This document shows positions 24,418-33,571 of a DNA stretch of 43,915 nt, in pieces; position 1 is the stretch's first letter, and each line of letters begins with the position of its first letter. The position numbers and the translations under genes are program-made. The DNA is from an uncultured Clostridia bacterium (GTDB lineage Bacteria > Bacillota > Clostridia > UBA1381). Location: assembly GCA_934462715.1 (NCBI GenBank), contig CAKSIJ010000021.1, positions 1 through 43,915 on the forward strand, given 5' to 3'. Below the pieces are notes generated by a model. It did no database searches, had not been told where the DNA came from, and was given only the letters and a program-made list of their open reading frames with translations.

Positions 24418-26376
24418 TCATTTCTTATCTTTAGCGTTTTTAAGCTCTTTAATTCTGTCACGCAGCTCCGCCGCTTTTTCAAATTCGAGGTTTTCAGCCG
24501 CCGTTATCATCTCATCATTGAGATTTGCTATCATAACTTCAAAATCCTCCTCCGGCATTATGCTTAAATCTTCCTCCGCAAGCTCTATCGTTTCGATAGC
24601 CTTGCGCACGTCCTTAATTACCGTTTTCGGAACAATTCCGTGCTTTTCATTGTATTCGTTCTGAATTTTTCTTCTTCTTTCCGTTTCGTCTATCGCCCTC
24701 CGCATTGAACCGGTAATTGTATTTGCATACATAATAACGGTTCCGTCCGCATTTCTGGCTGCTCTGCCTATCGTCTGGATAAGCGACGTTTCGCTTCTCA
24801 AAAATCCTTCCTTATCGGCATCAAGAATCGCAACCAAAGAAACCTCGGGCAGATCAAGACCCTCTCTCAAAAGGTTGATTCCGACAAGAACATCGAATTT
24901 ACCCATTCTCAAATCTCTGATAAGCTCGGTTCTCTCTATCGTTTTAACCTCGGAATGCATATAACGCACCTTTATTCCGACACCCGTTAAATAGTCTGTC
25001 AGATCCTCCGCCATTTTTTTGGTAAGTGTTGTAACCAGCACTCTTGAATTGTTTTCGACTCTCTTGTTGATCTCCCCTATCAGATCGTCAATCTGAGTGT
25101 CCACAGGACGGATTATTATCTTCGGATCAAGCAGTCCCGTTGGTCTTATAACCTGCTCGGCAACCGCTTCGGCGTGTTCCTTTTCATATTCTCCCGGCGT
25201 TGCGCTTGTGAAGATTACTTTATTGATTTTGCTTTCAAATTCCTCAAATTTCAAAGGTCTGTTGTCATATGCACAAGGCAGACGGAAGCCGTATCCGACA
25301 AGTGAATCCTTTCTTGCCCTGTCGCCGTTATACATCGCCCTTACCTGCGAAACGGTCACATGGGACTCGTCTATAATCATCAGAAAATCCTCGGGGAAAT
25401 AATCAAGCAGAGTATACGGTGCGCTTCCCGGCGCTCTTCCGCTTATTATTCTCGAGTAGTTTTCAATTCCCTGGCAAAATCCTATTTCTCTGAGCATTTC
25501 AATATCGTATCTTGTGCGCTGTTCGATTCTCTGCGCTTCGATAAGCATATTTTTATCCTTGAAAAATTTTATTCTTTCTTCAAGCTCCTTTTCAATCGCA
25601 AGTATAGCCATCTGCATTTTGTCGCCGGTTGTAACATAGTGGCTCGCAGGAGTTATCAGAACGTGATTTCTGTAGCCGATAACCTTTCCGGTTACAACGT
25701 TGATTTCCGAAAGCTTTTCAATTTCATCTCCGAAAAACTCAACTCTCACGGCATTTTCGCCGTTGTTGGACGGGAATATTTCAACAACGTCCCCTCTTAC
25801 TCTGAATTTGCTTCTTGTAAAATTAACATCGTTTCTTTCATACTGAATCTCAACAAGCTTCTGAAGCAGCTCGTCCCTGTCCTTCGTCATGCCGACTCTC
25901 AAAGAAATCATTAAGTTTTCATAATCCTCCGGATCACCCAGGCCGTAAATGCACGATACGCTCGACACAATCAGCACATCTCTGCGCTCCATGAGCGCAA
26001 AGGTTGCAGAGTGCCGCAGCTTATCTATTTCATCATTCACCGAAGAATCCTTTTCGATATATGTGTCGCTTGACGGTATATATGCCTCCGGCTGATAATA
26101 ATCATAGTAAGACACGAAAAACTCAACCGCATTTTCGGGGAAAAATTCCTTAAACTCCGAATACAGCTGTGCGGCAAGCGTTTTATTGTGCGCCAGAACC
26201 AATGTCGGTTTATTGATTCGCTCTACGATATTAGCCATAGTAAAGGTTTTTCCCGAGCCTGTTACGCCTAACAGCGTCTGCGCTTTTAATCCGTTTTTTA
26301 TTCCGCTGCACAGCTTATCTATAGCCTGCGGCTGATCACCCATTGGTTTGTAGTCCGAAACAAGCTTAAAATCCAT
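24418..26376 (-). CDS. uvrB: Excinuclease ABC subunit B
   Basis: 652 aa. Helicase motifs: Walker A LLGVTGSGKTFTMANI, the beta-hairpin FVSYYDYYQPEAYIP that clamps DNA, DEXD-type IIDESHVT, and motif VI QTIGRAARNADG. The C-terminal UVR domain (residues about 615-650, EDFEVMIANLNDEMITAAEN) contacts UvrC. It verifies damage with UvrA and positions UvrC for incision. The start MDFKLVSDY has AAAGG 10 bases upstream. The 170 bp before the start is mainly repeat copy C. Confidence 0.99.
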   Translation of the reverse strand: MDFKLVSDYKPMGDQPQAIDKLCSGIKNGLKAQTLLGVTGSGKTFTMANIVERINKPTLVLAHNKTLAAQLYSEFKEFFPENAVEFFVSYYDYYQPEAYIPSSDTYIEKDSSVNDEIDKLRHSATFALMERRDVLIVSSVSCIYGLGDPEDYENLMISLRVGMTKDRDELLQKLVEIQYERNDVNFTRSKFRVRGDVVEIFPSNNGENAVRVEFFGDEIEKLSEINVVTGKVIGYRNHVLITPASHYVTTGDKMQMAILAIEKELEERIKFFKDKNMLIEAQRIEQRTRYDIEMLREIGFCQGIENYSRIISGRAPGSAPYTLLDYFPEDFLMIIDESHVTVSQVRAMYNGDRARKDSLVGYGFRLPCAYDNRPLKFEEFESKINKVIFTSATPGEYEKEHAEAVAEQVIRPTGLLDPKIIIRPVDTQIDDLIGEINKRVENNSRVLVTTLTKKMAEDLTDYLTGVGIKVRYMHSEVKTIERTELIRDLRMGKFDVLVGINLLREGLDLPEVSLVAILDADKEGFLRSETSLIQTIGRAARNADGTVIMYANTITGSMRRAIDETERRRKIQNEYNEKHGIVPKTVIKDVRKAIETIELAEEDLSIMPEEDFEVMIANLNDEMITAAENLEFEKAAELRDRIKELKNAKDKK

Positions 26377-26408
26377 ATCGAATATTACCTTTCATTTGTT
26401 TCATATAG

Positions 26409-26547
26409 CTTTCATTAAAATTACCGGCTTCTGCCGCTGTACGGCTGATAAAATATGCAATCGGTCTGCCTTTCGAGAGGCGACGGCGCAGTTTTACTCC
26501 CCGCTCCGAAAAGAAGTAATACGCACAGCATATTTTTCACGTTTCAA
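26409..26547 (-). repeat. Intergenic repeat copy C (upstream of uvrB)
   Basis: Minus strand, starting directly after the stop of the SLH/NAGPA gene with AACGTGAAAAATATGC, then TGTGCGTATTACTTC and GGGGAGTAAAAC. A GCCT/AGGC hairpin follows, then GATTGCATATTTTATC (inverted copy of the left arm) and a right end GCCGTACAGCGGCAGAAGCC, then TTTTAATG. It is 30 bp short of the uvrB start, so here the repeat does not supply the ribosome-binding site. Confidence 0.7.
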
Positions 26548-29106
26548 TCAATAAGCATTATACAGCATCGTAACCGCTTCCGCTCTTGATACCTTATTGT
26601 TCGGCTTTACCGTCAAATCGTCATATCCGGAGATAATTCCGGCATTATTTAAAGTCTTAAACGCTCTTACAGCCCATGACGGTATCTGTGCGCTGTCCGC
26701 AAACTCCTCTGCGTTTGTATCGAGCTTATCCGGGAGAAGTCTTGAAATTATCGCCGCAGCCTCCGCTCTTGTTATTTCTGCGCCCGGCGCAAAATACAGA
26801 CCGTTTGTTTCCTGTCTGCCTGCGATGATCCCCAGATCATAAGCCGCCGCAACATATTTCCATGCCCATGCCGGAATACTTTCCATATCAGCAAAACAGC
26901 TTAAATCCGCATTTTCATAAGAGATCAAATCAATACCCAAGGTATTTACCGCCATAACCGCAAATTCGGCACGCGTTACTTTGCCGTCGGGCTTGAAAAC
27001 CGATTCTCCGTTTTCGTCATAGCCTTTTACAACTCCCATTTTGTTCATATATGAAACTGTTCTTCCTGCCCAGTGACCCGACATATCGGAAAACCGATTT
27101 TCCTCCGGTCTTGAAATCTGCGACAGCTTGTTTACATTTGAATATCCGTTATCAAGCGCCGTAACCGCAAGAATCTTGTAGTTTTGGCTCTCAAAGCCGT
27201 CGCCCTGTGAAAAGCTTGCTCTTATGTGGTTTGAGTCAACCGTTTCGGCAGAGGACATATCAAACTTTTCTCCGTCTATTCTTACATACGATTTTGTTTT
27301 GCTGATACTTCCTTTATGCGAATACATATCCACAATAACCTTGTTATCCTGTACCTTTATCTCGCTGTAGGGATAATCGTTCGGGTCATAGGCTTTTTTT
27401 GTGCCTATTATTTTAAAGCTTCTGTCCGTTCCTCCGGCTTTAACCGTAAGCACCGCCTCACCGTCAAAGCTGTCGGAAATCACAAGCACACCGCTTTCGT
27501 CTATCGAAACACCTGCGGAATTTGCACTCCAGCGATATGCGTCATTTGACGAAAGGAGCTTTGTACCGTCAAAGTAGCTTTCGGCTTTAAGGTGCACGGT
27601 ATCTCCCGAATATACGTCTATCTGCGTAAGCTCTGCATTGTTTTCCGCATTGAACAGTCTTATGTTTTCCGGTGTTATAACCGTTTTATACGCCGCAGCC
27701 GCAGTCAAACCGTCCGTTTCCGCTTTTACCGTTACATTTCCCTCACCGAGTGCGGTAAGCTCTCCGTTTTCCGATATTGAGCCGTACTCGTTTGTGCTGT
27801 ACAAAACGTTGCCATGCTCTGTTTTGTAATAGTTTTCGTCAACAGTCTTGACATCAAGCGGAATTGTGCTTCCAGACAAAATACTTCCCGAATACGGATA
27901 GATATATGCCATTTCCGATTTACCGGTCGGTTTTGCGGCATTTCTTATAAATATAAAATTCGTCACGTTTCTCAATACACCCTCTGACGGCGAGTTCAGA
28001 ATGACCGTATTATCACAGCCCGGATAAACTCCCGCAATAGTGGTCGAGCCTCCGCCGTCAAGATTCAGTGCGTTAACGCAGCCAAGCTCCTTTAACCGTT
28101 TGGCAACGGTATCCTTTCTTGCGCCGTAGCTGTAGCCCGGCTGTCTGCCGTCTATAACATAAAAGATTATGTTACCGTCCGCTTTTATTCCGACTGCCGT
28201 TCTCGGGCTTGCTCCCTTTTCAAGACCGTCTGCAACCGCTCCGTTTATGAGCAGCCTTTCTCCCTCGCTGCCCAGTCCGTTTACGGCTTCATTCCAGATC
28301 TCGTTTCCTGCCGCGGTCTTAACTCTGATTTCTTCGCCTTTGTACATGGTATTGATAAGAGTAATTGCCCACTGATTTCCTTTGGTGTTTACCGACAGCA
28401 CATACTGTCCCTGCTTTAGCTCAACAGGCTTGTCGGAGGTGAAAATTTCCCCGACTGTACAGGTAAATTCCGAACCGACCCTGACCTTATCCGAAACATT
28501 TTCAAGAATAACATTAAGCGTTTCCGTTGTAACTCCGGTTTCCTTTCCGAAATCGGGCGTAAACAGCGTAAGCATTTGTGTTTCGGGAGATATAAGTTTA
28601 TTTATGTGAGGTATCTGAAGCTGATAAGCCTCGCCAAATTCGGCATTTGTTTCTATATACATATCCTCGATAAATGCCGTTGAATCACTCTTGAAGCCTA
28701 TACCGGGCAGAGTTCTGTTATCCTTTGACGTTACGGTTCCGTCTGTTATAACGTGTCCCATCGGTATACCTGTCTGAAATGAAAAATATGACGCATTAAT
28801 GCCTATCATAGGTACCATTTCGTTGTTTTTCATGTACTCTGCAGCTTCTTGGGCATTTCTTTTTCCGTATATGCTGCCGCCGGTCATAACGACAGGAACA
28901 GCGGAGGTGTTCGGTGTATATTCCGCATAATATTCGCTCTGATTTCCCACTCCGTTCTGATCCGATAAAAATTTGTTATAGTGAAGCCACAATCCCTGAC
29001 CCACCGGCAGAGATGAGCTGTCCTTTAATGTTCCTCCCAAAACGGAAGCTTCTGCGTTTGAAAACAGGAACACTGCGCATGAAACAAGTGCTATTAATTT
29101 TTTCAT
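26548..29106 (-). CDS. SLH-anchored phosphodiester glycosidase (NAGPA) family protein
   Basis: 852 aa. A signal peptide (about 1-20) is followed by a NAGPA-type phosphodiester glycosidase domain (about 60-390). Its core motifs are MIGINASYFSF, ASPRTAVGIKADGNIIFYV and NALNLDGGGSTTI. Immunoglobulin-like bacterial (Big_2-type) segments come next (about 395-570, with YSTNEYGSISENGELTALGE), then three SLH repeats at the C-terminus (about 685-852). The enzyme class removes sugars linked through phosphodiester bonds; relatives act on N-acetylglucosamine-phosphate or on spore and exopolysaccharide components. SLH placement puts it on the cell surface. A 9-bp palindrome overlaps the promoter region at 29117-29139. 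Confidence 0.87.
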   Translation of the reverse strand: MKKLIALVSCAVFLFSNAEASVLGGTLKDSSSLPVGQGLWLHYNKFLSDQNGVGNQSEYYAEYTPNTSAVPVVMTGGSIYGKRNAQEAAEYMKNNEMVPMIGINASYFSFQTGIPMGHVITDGTVTSKDNRTLPGIGFKSDSTAFIEDMYIETNAEFGEAYQLQIPHINKLISPETQMLTLFTPDFGKETGVTTETLNVILENVSDKVRVGSEFTCTVGEIFTSDKPVELKQGQYVLSVNTKGNQWAITLINTMYKGEEIRVKTAAGNEIWNEAVNGLGSEGERLLINGAVADGLEKGASPRTAVGIKADGNIIFYVIDGRQPGYSYGARKDTVAKRLKELGCVNALNLDGGGSTTIAGVYPGCDNTVILNSPSEGVLRNVTNFIFIRNAAKPTGKSEMAYIYPYSGSILSGSTIPLDVKTVDENYYKTEHGNVLYSTNEYGSISENGELTALGEGNVTVKAETDGLTAAAAYKTVITPENIRLFNAENNAELTQIDVYSGDTVHLKAESYFDGTKLLSSNDAYRWSANSAGVSIDESGVLVISDSFDGEAVLTVKAGGTDRSFKIIGTKKAYDPNDYPYSEIKVQDNKVIVDMYSHKGSISKTKSYVRIDGEKFDMSSAETVDSNHIRASFSQGDGFESQNYKILAVTALDNGYSNVNKLSQISRPEENRFSDMSGHWAGRTVSYMNKMGVVKGYDENGESVFKPDGKVTRAEFAVMAVNTLGIDLISYENADLSCFADMESIPAWAWKYVAAAYDLGIIAGRQETNGLYFAPGAEITRAEAAAIISRLLPDKLDTNAEEFADSAQIPSWAVRAFKTLNNAGIISGYDDLTVKPNNKVSRAEAVTMLYNAY

Positions 29107-29116
29107 AATTATTCCC

Positions 29117-29139
29117 GTATAATAACCGTTTTATTATAC
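29117..29139. promoter_or_regulatory. Palindrome and -10-like box before the SLH/NAGPA gene
   Basis: The perfect arms GTATAATAA and TTATTATAC are separated by 5 bases. On the minus strand TATAAT lies within it, about 30 bases before the ATG at 29106. A convincing -35 box is not visible, so operator-type control is possible. Confidence 0.4.
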
Positions 29140-29192
29140 TTTTCCTTTCTGTATTTTTTATAAGTATTCAAATATATATACGCACGGCAGAG

Positions 29193-29957
29193 TTATCTGT
29201 TGCGGAAATATATACTTTTAAGTCCGTAGAAAACAAGATTTTCCTCCAAATGCAAATTGTGAGAACACATCGGGATAATTTTTGAGGCATAGTTTCCAGT
29301 TGCAATAACCGTCAGCTTTTCACCGTACTCATCATCAAGCCTGTCTATTATTCCGTCCACCATTGCTGCCGTTCCGTTAATAAGTCCCGACTGAACCGAC
29401 GACGCACTGTTTGTGCCGACAAGCTTTTTGGGTGGAGTTATGCTCACCTGCGGAAGCAATGCGGTTCTTTTCGTCAGCACGTCAAGCGTTGTGCCGACTC
29501 CTGCGCATATTATCATTCCGGCATATGAAGCGTTTTTGTCTATAACGTCAAAAACCGTAGCCGTTCCGAAATCACAGATTACTATCGGCGGTTTATATTT
29601 TTCGAGCGCCGCAACAGAGGTTGCCACAGTGTCCGCTCCCAGCTGCGCCGGATTGTCTATATTTATTTTAAGTCCCGATTTTATTCCCGGTCCGACAACC
29701 ACCGGTGCAGAGCCTGATATTCTGACAGCCGCCGTTCTTATACTCTCGGTCAGCTCCGGAACAACGGAGCATATAACCGCTCCGCTTATATTCTTTGACG
29801 ATACCCCGTAAAGCGAGCATATCTGAAGCATTTCAACGGCATACTGATCGCAGGATTTTTTTATATCGGTAACGGTGTCCGATACAAACACCAGTCTGTT
29901 CCCCTCAAAGCATCCGAACGAAATGTATGAATTTCCTATATCTATTGTAAGCAGCAT
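29193..29957 (-). CDS. coaX: Type III pantothenate kinase
   Basis: 254 aa from the ATG at 29957-29955, preceded by AGAGGA. The frame is open 13 codons further upstream, but the conserved start is MLLTIDIGNSYISFG. This acetate-kinase/Hsp70-fold enzyme phosphorylates pantothenate, the first step of coenzyme A synthesis, and is insensitive to CoA feedback. Also visible are the phosphate region CDFGTATVFDVI, AGVGTTLDVLTKRTALLP and SSVQSGLINGTAAMVDGII. One difference from the usual pattern is LGADTVATS where most CoaX have GADR, a Thr in place of the conserved Arg; activity is still likely but not certain. Confidence 0.88.
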   Translation of the reverse strand: MLLTIDIGNSYISFGCFEGNRLVFVSDTVTDIKKSCDQYAVEMLQICSLYGVSSKNISGAVICSVVPELTESIRTAAVRISGSAPVVVGPGIKSGLKINIDNPAQLGADTVATSVAALEKYKPPIVICDFGTATVFDVIDKNASYAGMIICAGVGTTLDVLTKRTALLPQVSITPPKKLVGTNSASSVQSGLINGTAAMVDGIIDRLDDEYGEKLTVIATGNYASKIIPMCSHNLHLEENLVFYGLKSIYFRNR

Positions 29958-30239
29958 ATCGGTTTCCTCTCCTCGTAAAGCAACATTTTCGCCCAACTAA
30001 CATTATACATTGAATTATACACCAATTTTTCTTTTTTGTAAAGAGAAAAAGCGAACAAAAAGCGAACAAATTTTTACATTATATTGAGTATATTTATATT
30101 AACGATGAAATAAACAAAAAAATCCCTCTGCCGAAAGTTTTTACATTTGCGGTTCTAAAAACCGTTTTTCAAAAATAAAATGAGTATATAAAAAAACAAA
30201 CAACAAACAATTTACAAAAAACCAAAGACAGGAGCTGTT
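29958..30239. other. Divergent intergenic region between coaX and spoIIIAA
   Basis: No gene seen. It is very A+T-rich and holds an 11-base tandem repeat of AAAAAGCGAAC (about 30048-30069) and a small hairpin (CGGTT with AACCG followed by five T) near 30151-30170. A sigma-E promoter for the spoIIIA operon should be here or inside repeat copy E. I could not identify a convincing -35/-10 pair. Confidence 0.4.
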
Positions 30240-30377
30240 TAACGTGAAAATATACCGTGCGTCTTACCCTCTTAACGAGCCGTGAGCAGCACAATATACC
30301 GCTGTTATTTAATAAGACAACCCTTTGTTTTCACGTTAGATTTGTGCCGCTGTACGGCGGCGGAATGGAGGATTAAA
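30240..30377 (+). repeat. Intergenic repeat copy E (supplies the spoIIIAA ribosome-binding site)
   Basis: An 11-bp perfect inverted pair, TAACGTGAAAA (30240-30250) and TTTTCACGTTA (30328-30338), bounds the element. Inside are TATACCGTGCGTCTTACC and a variable part. Outside the right arm is AGATTTGTGCCGC, a TGTA-containing loop, then GGCGGCGGAATGGAGGATTA and the ATG of spoIIIAA. This is the best-preserved copy of both the terminal inverted repeat and the right end. Confidence 0.75.
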
Positions 30378-31298
30378 ATGATAATAGTAAACAACAATTC
30401 AATTGCGCCCGGCCACCCGATAATACGCTATTTGCCAAAAAGGATTGCCAAAGCGTTTTTATCGGTTCGGCTTGAAAAAATTGAAGAGATAAGACTGAGA
30501 CGCGGGCTTCCCGTCATGCTCTACGGCGACAGTGTTCCGTTATATGTAAGCGAACGGGGAATGATCCAAAAATCACCGATTGGTGCGCTTACCGTAACAG
30601 GCGATGACATTACCGAAGCAATCGAGCTTATAAGCCAAAGCTCAATGTATGCGGCAGAGGATTCGGTCAGAAACGGATACATAACGGTGGGCGGCGGCAG
30701 CCGAGTCGGAATATGCGGCAGCGCAGTTTTGAAAAACGGCAGTATCTACACCATAAAAAACATAAGCGGTCTTAACTACAGAATTTCAAGAGAAATATAC
30801 GGTGCGGCGGATTTGATAATGAACAGTATTTTCAGAGAAGGGCAGGTTTTAAACACACTTATAATTTCCCCTCCCGGCTGCGGCAAAACCACTTTGTTAA
30901 GGGATATTGTGCGCCAGCTAAGCTCAAAGGGGCTTAAAATATCGGTTGCGGACGAGCGTAACGAAATAAGCGCTCTGACAAACGGAATATGCGGCTTTGA
31001 TCTGGGAAATTCGTGCGACATTCTCGAGGGTGCGCCCAAGGACGAAGCCATGACGGTTCTGATCAGGTCAATGGCGCCGCAGGTAATCGCAACCGATGAG
31101 ATAGGCTCTCCGCAGGATATTTCCGTTATCAAACGCGCTATCCGCTCGGGAGTCAGCGTTCTGTCAACAATACATTCCGATTCAAGGCAATCGCTTTTGA
31201 AAAAGCACCCCGACATTGCCGATTGCTTTGACTGCTTCATAACGCTCAGTCACAGAAGCGGTCCGGGAACGGTTGAGGAGATTTACTGTGGCAATTAA
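30378..31298 (+). CDS. spoIIIAA: Stage III sporulation protein AA (ATPase)
   Basis: 306 aa from the ATG at 30378, directly after GGAGGATTAAA. The frame is open upstream, but that part is repeat sequence. A secretion-type ATPase with Walker A PPGCGKTTLLRDI, the Walker B region VADERNEIS and a later IATDEIGSPQD. SpoIIIAA powers the SpoIIIA-SpoIIQ channel that joins mother cell and forespore after engulfment and supports late forespore gene expression. It is the first gene of the eight-gene operon and overlaps the next by 11 bases. A sigma-E promoter is expected. Confidence 0.95.
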   Translation: MIIVNNNSIAPGHPIIRYLPKRIAKAFLSVRLEKIEEIRLRRGLPVMLYGDSVPLYVSERGMIQKSPIGALTVTGDDITEAIELISQSSMYAAEDSVRNGYITVGGGSRVGICGSAVLKNGSIYTIKNISGLNYRISREIYGAADLIMNSIFREGQVLNTLIISPPGCGKTTLLRDIVRQLSSKGLKISVADERNEISALTNGICGFDLGNSCDILEGAPKDEAMTVLIRSMAPQVIATDEIGSPQDISVIKRAIRSGVSVLSTIHSDSRQSLLKKHPDIADCFDCFITLSHRSGPGTVEEIYCGN

Positions 31299-31794
31299 AC
31301 TGTTCGGTGCGGTTCTGGTTATGCTGTCATGTATAATATTCGGTTTTTACCGCTCGTCAATTCCTTTAAAGAGAAAAAAAAGCCTTGCCATCATAGATAA
31401 CGGGCTTGAAATCCTTGAAAACGAAATCGAATTTTCATGTGACTATATTGATGTCATTTTGTCAAGGATTTCGCAAAACACCGGCAAATCCGCCCTTTTT
31501 GAAGAATTTGCGGCAAGCGATAAAAGCATACCTGTCGGAATCAGATGGAAAAATGCCGTCATGAAGTCCAAAGCTCCGCTGTGCCTCAGTGAGGCGGACT
31601 GCGAGGTTTTAATTCTTCTCTCCCCTGAGCTCGGCATTACCGGCAGAGACGCACAGCTTAACAGTATACGTCACGCAAGAACCTTATTAAAGCTGAGAAT
31701 ACGTGACTCGCAAACCGAATGTCAGACCACAGTAAAGCTTTACAGAGGTCTGGGGGCGGCAGCCGGTATATTTCTTGCGGTTCTTCTTTTTTAA
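31288..31794 (+). CDS. spoIIIAB: Stage III sporulation protein AB
   Basis: 168 aa with a GTG start at 31288. GAGGAG lies 7 bases upstream, inside the end of spoIIIAA, so the genes are coupled. An N-terminal transmembrane helix (about residues 5-22) and a C-terminal one (about 150-168) flank a cytoplasmic alpha-helical domain of type II secretion GspF-like character. In the family it interacts with SpoIIIAA at the inner face of the channel. The hallmark segments LEILENEIEFSCDYIDVIL and LSPELGITGRDAQLN are present. Confidence 0.9.
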   Translation: MAIKLFGAVLVMLSCIIFGFYRSSIPLKRKKSLAIIDNGLEILENEIEFSCDYIDVILSRISQNTGKSALFEEFAASDKSIPVGIRWKNAVMKSKAPLCLSEADCEVLILLSPELGITGRDAQLNSIRHARTLLKLRIRDSQTECQTTVKLYRGLGAAAGIFLAVLLF

Positions 31795-31847
31795 TATCCG
31801 GATACACTGAAAATAAAAAAACAGAAATATAACAGGAGAAAAATATT

Positions 31848-32042
31848 ATGAATGTTGATCTCATCTTCCAGATTGCCGGCGTCGGAATAATCGTTGCCGT
31901 CTTAAATCAGCTGCTGACCAGAGCCGGCAGAGAGGAACAGGCACTGCTTACAACAATTGCCGGGCTTGTGGTTGTTCTTTTTATGGTAGTGGGTCAGATC
32001 GGCGAATTATTCAATACCATAAAGCAAATATTCAACTTCTGA
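31848..32042 (+). CDS. spoIIIAC: Stage III sporulation protein AC
   Basis: 64 aa, normal length. AGGAG precedes the ATG. Two transmembrane helices (about 5-25 and 33-53) and the family sequence VDLIFQIAGVGIIVAVLNQL are present. It is a membrane component of the SpoIIIA channel. spoIIIAD follows 17 bp later. Confidence 0.93.
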   Translation: MNVDLIFQIAGVGIIVAVLNQLLTRAGREEQALLTTIAGLVVVLFMVVGQIGELFNTIKQIFNF

Positions 32043-32059
32043 TAAAGGCGGCTGATATT

Positions 32060-32452
32060 ATGACAATTTTTTCATATGCGGCAATAGGAATAACCGGCGC
32101 AGTTTTGGCGGTTACGATAAAAAAGACTCATCCGGAGATTGCCACCGCAGTTTCGCTTGCAACCGGACTCATTTTAATGCTCGGCTTGTGTACAAGTCTT
32201 GCCGATATATTCAAAAACTTAAAAAGCATAGCCGATTCAAACGGAATCAGCGGAGAGTATCTGTCGGCAGCGGTCAAGGCGTGCATAGTTGCCTATGTCA
32301 CGCAATTTTCGGCGGAGCTTTGCAAGGACGCCGGCGAAAGCGCAGTTGCAGTAAAGATTGAAATGGCAGGAAAAATAACCATAGTGCTTATGGCTCTTCC
32401 CGTTGTTTCCGCTTTTATCGGTTCAATATCAGACTTGCTGAATAATATATAA
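32060..32452 (+). CDS. spoIIIAD: Stage III sporulation protein AD
   Basis: 130 aa. Four predicted membrane helices and a short start without a cleavable signal. The family pattern IGITGAVLAVTIKKTHPEI and AVKACIVAYVTQFSAELCKD is visible. It is a membrane component of the channel. The ribosome-binding site is weak (GGCGG), suggesting translation coupled to spoIIIAC. Confidence 0.92.
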   Translation: MTIFSYAAIGITGAVLAVTIKKTHPEIATAVSLATGLILMLGLCTSLADIFKNLKSIADSNGISGEYLSAAVKACIVAYVTQFSAELCKDAGESAVAVKIEMAGKITIVLMALPVVSAFIGSISDLLNNI

Positions 32453-32505
32453 CCGCAATCCTATTCAAAAGCATACATTTGCCGAAAGCACATAAGGGGA
32501 AAATC

Positions 32506-33561
32506 ATGAAAAAGTTAATCTATACAATAATCATAGCAATACTGCTCTTCTCCCCCATCGTTTTGGCGGAGGATTCTTACACATCCATTCAGGGAGAGAA
32601 GCTGTTTAACGATACAGTGAAAAGCATTACAGAAGGAAGCTTTTCGCTTCTTCCGGGAGATATATTGAAATACATATACGATACGCTGATTTATGAAATC
32701 CGTTCCTCCAAAGGACTGATTTTATCTATTTTCATGACTGCTGCGGTTTCCGGTATACTCAGCACGGCTTCAAACGGCAAGGGTGCTTCGCAGGCTGCGG
32801 AGTTTATGTGCTACTGTATTATTACAACTGCCGTTGTCAGGCTTATATGCATAACCGTAGGCTACGGAACAGAGGTTATCGGCAAAATGTGCGAATTTGT
32901 CACAAAGCTTGCTCCGATGCTGAGTATTCTTTTGATTTCAAGCGGTTATTCAGCTTCCGCAGCTGCGTTTTATCCGGTATTCTCATCATCTGTATATTTC
33001 ATCAGTCTTATAACCGAAAAATGCATTGTTCCGCTTATATATGCCGGATGCGTTATCAGTATTCTGAATAATATCAGCTCAAGAGTTCATCTCAACAACT
33101 TCAGCAGACTGATAAAATCGGTAACGCAATGGCTTCTTACCGCATCGCTTACGATATTTACCGGAATCAATGCAATTTACGGTTTCTCCGTGCCTGCCGC
33201 CGATACCGTTGCAATGAAAACAGCAAAGTTCGCAGTCGGAAGCATGGTTCCGGTTGTCGGCGGATTTGTTGCCGAGAGTATCGACACCGTTATGACCGGC
33301 GCAAAGCTCATGAAGAGTGCGGTAGGAACGGCAGGGATAATTGCACTTGCCGTAAGCTGTGCCGTACCGATAATAAAGGTCAGTGCCGTTCTTATAACGC
33401 TTAAAGTCAGTGCGGCGATAATCGAGCCGATGAGCGAAAAAAAATATGCCGATATGCTTTCCGAAGCCGCCGAAACGCTCACGTCTGTATTTGCCATGAT
33501 TATAGCCTCCGCACTTTTGTTTACGGTCACAATCGCCATAATAATCGGCGCAGCAAAATAA
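32506..33561 (+). CDS. spoIIIAE: Stage III sporulation protein AE
   Basis: 351 aa from the ATG at 32506, which has AAGGGG upstream and starts a signal peptide (MKKLIYTIIIAILLFSPIVL). An in-frame ATG at 32479 is less likely. After the secreted start come about seven hydrophobic helices with the family stretches TAAVSGILSTASNGKGA and FTGINAIYGFSVPAADTVAM. It is the large membrane component of the channel. A dispersed repeat (copy D) separates it from spoIIIAF, breaking the usual tight spacing. Confidence 0.95.
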   Translation: MKKLIYTIIIAILLFSPIVLAEDSYTSIQGEKLFNDTVKSITEGSFSLLPGDILKYIYDTLIYEIRSSKGLILSIFMTAAVSGILSTASNGKGASQAAEFMCYCIITTAVVRLICITVGYGTEVIGKMCEFVTKLAPMLSILLISSGYSASAAAFYPVFSSSVYFISLITEKCIVPLIYAGCVISILNNISSRVHLNNFSRLIKSVTQWLLTASLTIFTGINAIYGFSVPAADTVAMKTAKFAVGSMVPVVGGFVAESIDTVMTGAKLMKSAVGTAGIIALAVSCAVPIIKVSAVLITLKVSAAIIEPMSEKKYADMLSEAAETLTSVFAMIIASALLFTVTIAIIIGAAK

Positions 33562-33571
33562 CGGAAAAATT

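Noticed and set aside
30048..30069. Tandem copies of AAAAAGCGAAC upstream of the spoIIIA operon.
   Set aside because: Only two units; could be an A-rich chance duplication and is not tied to a known site.
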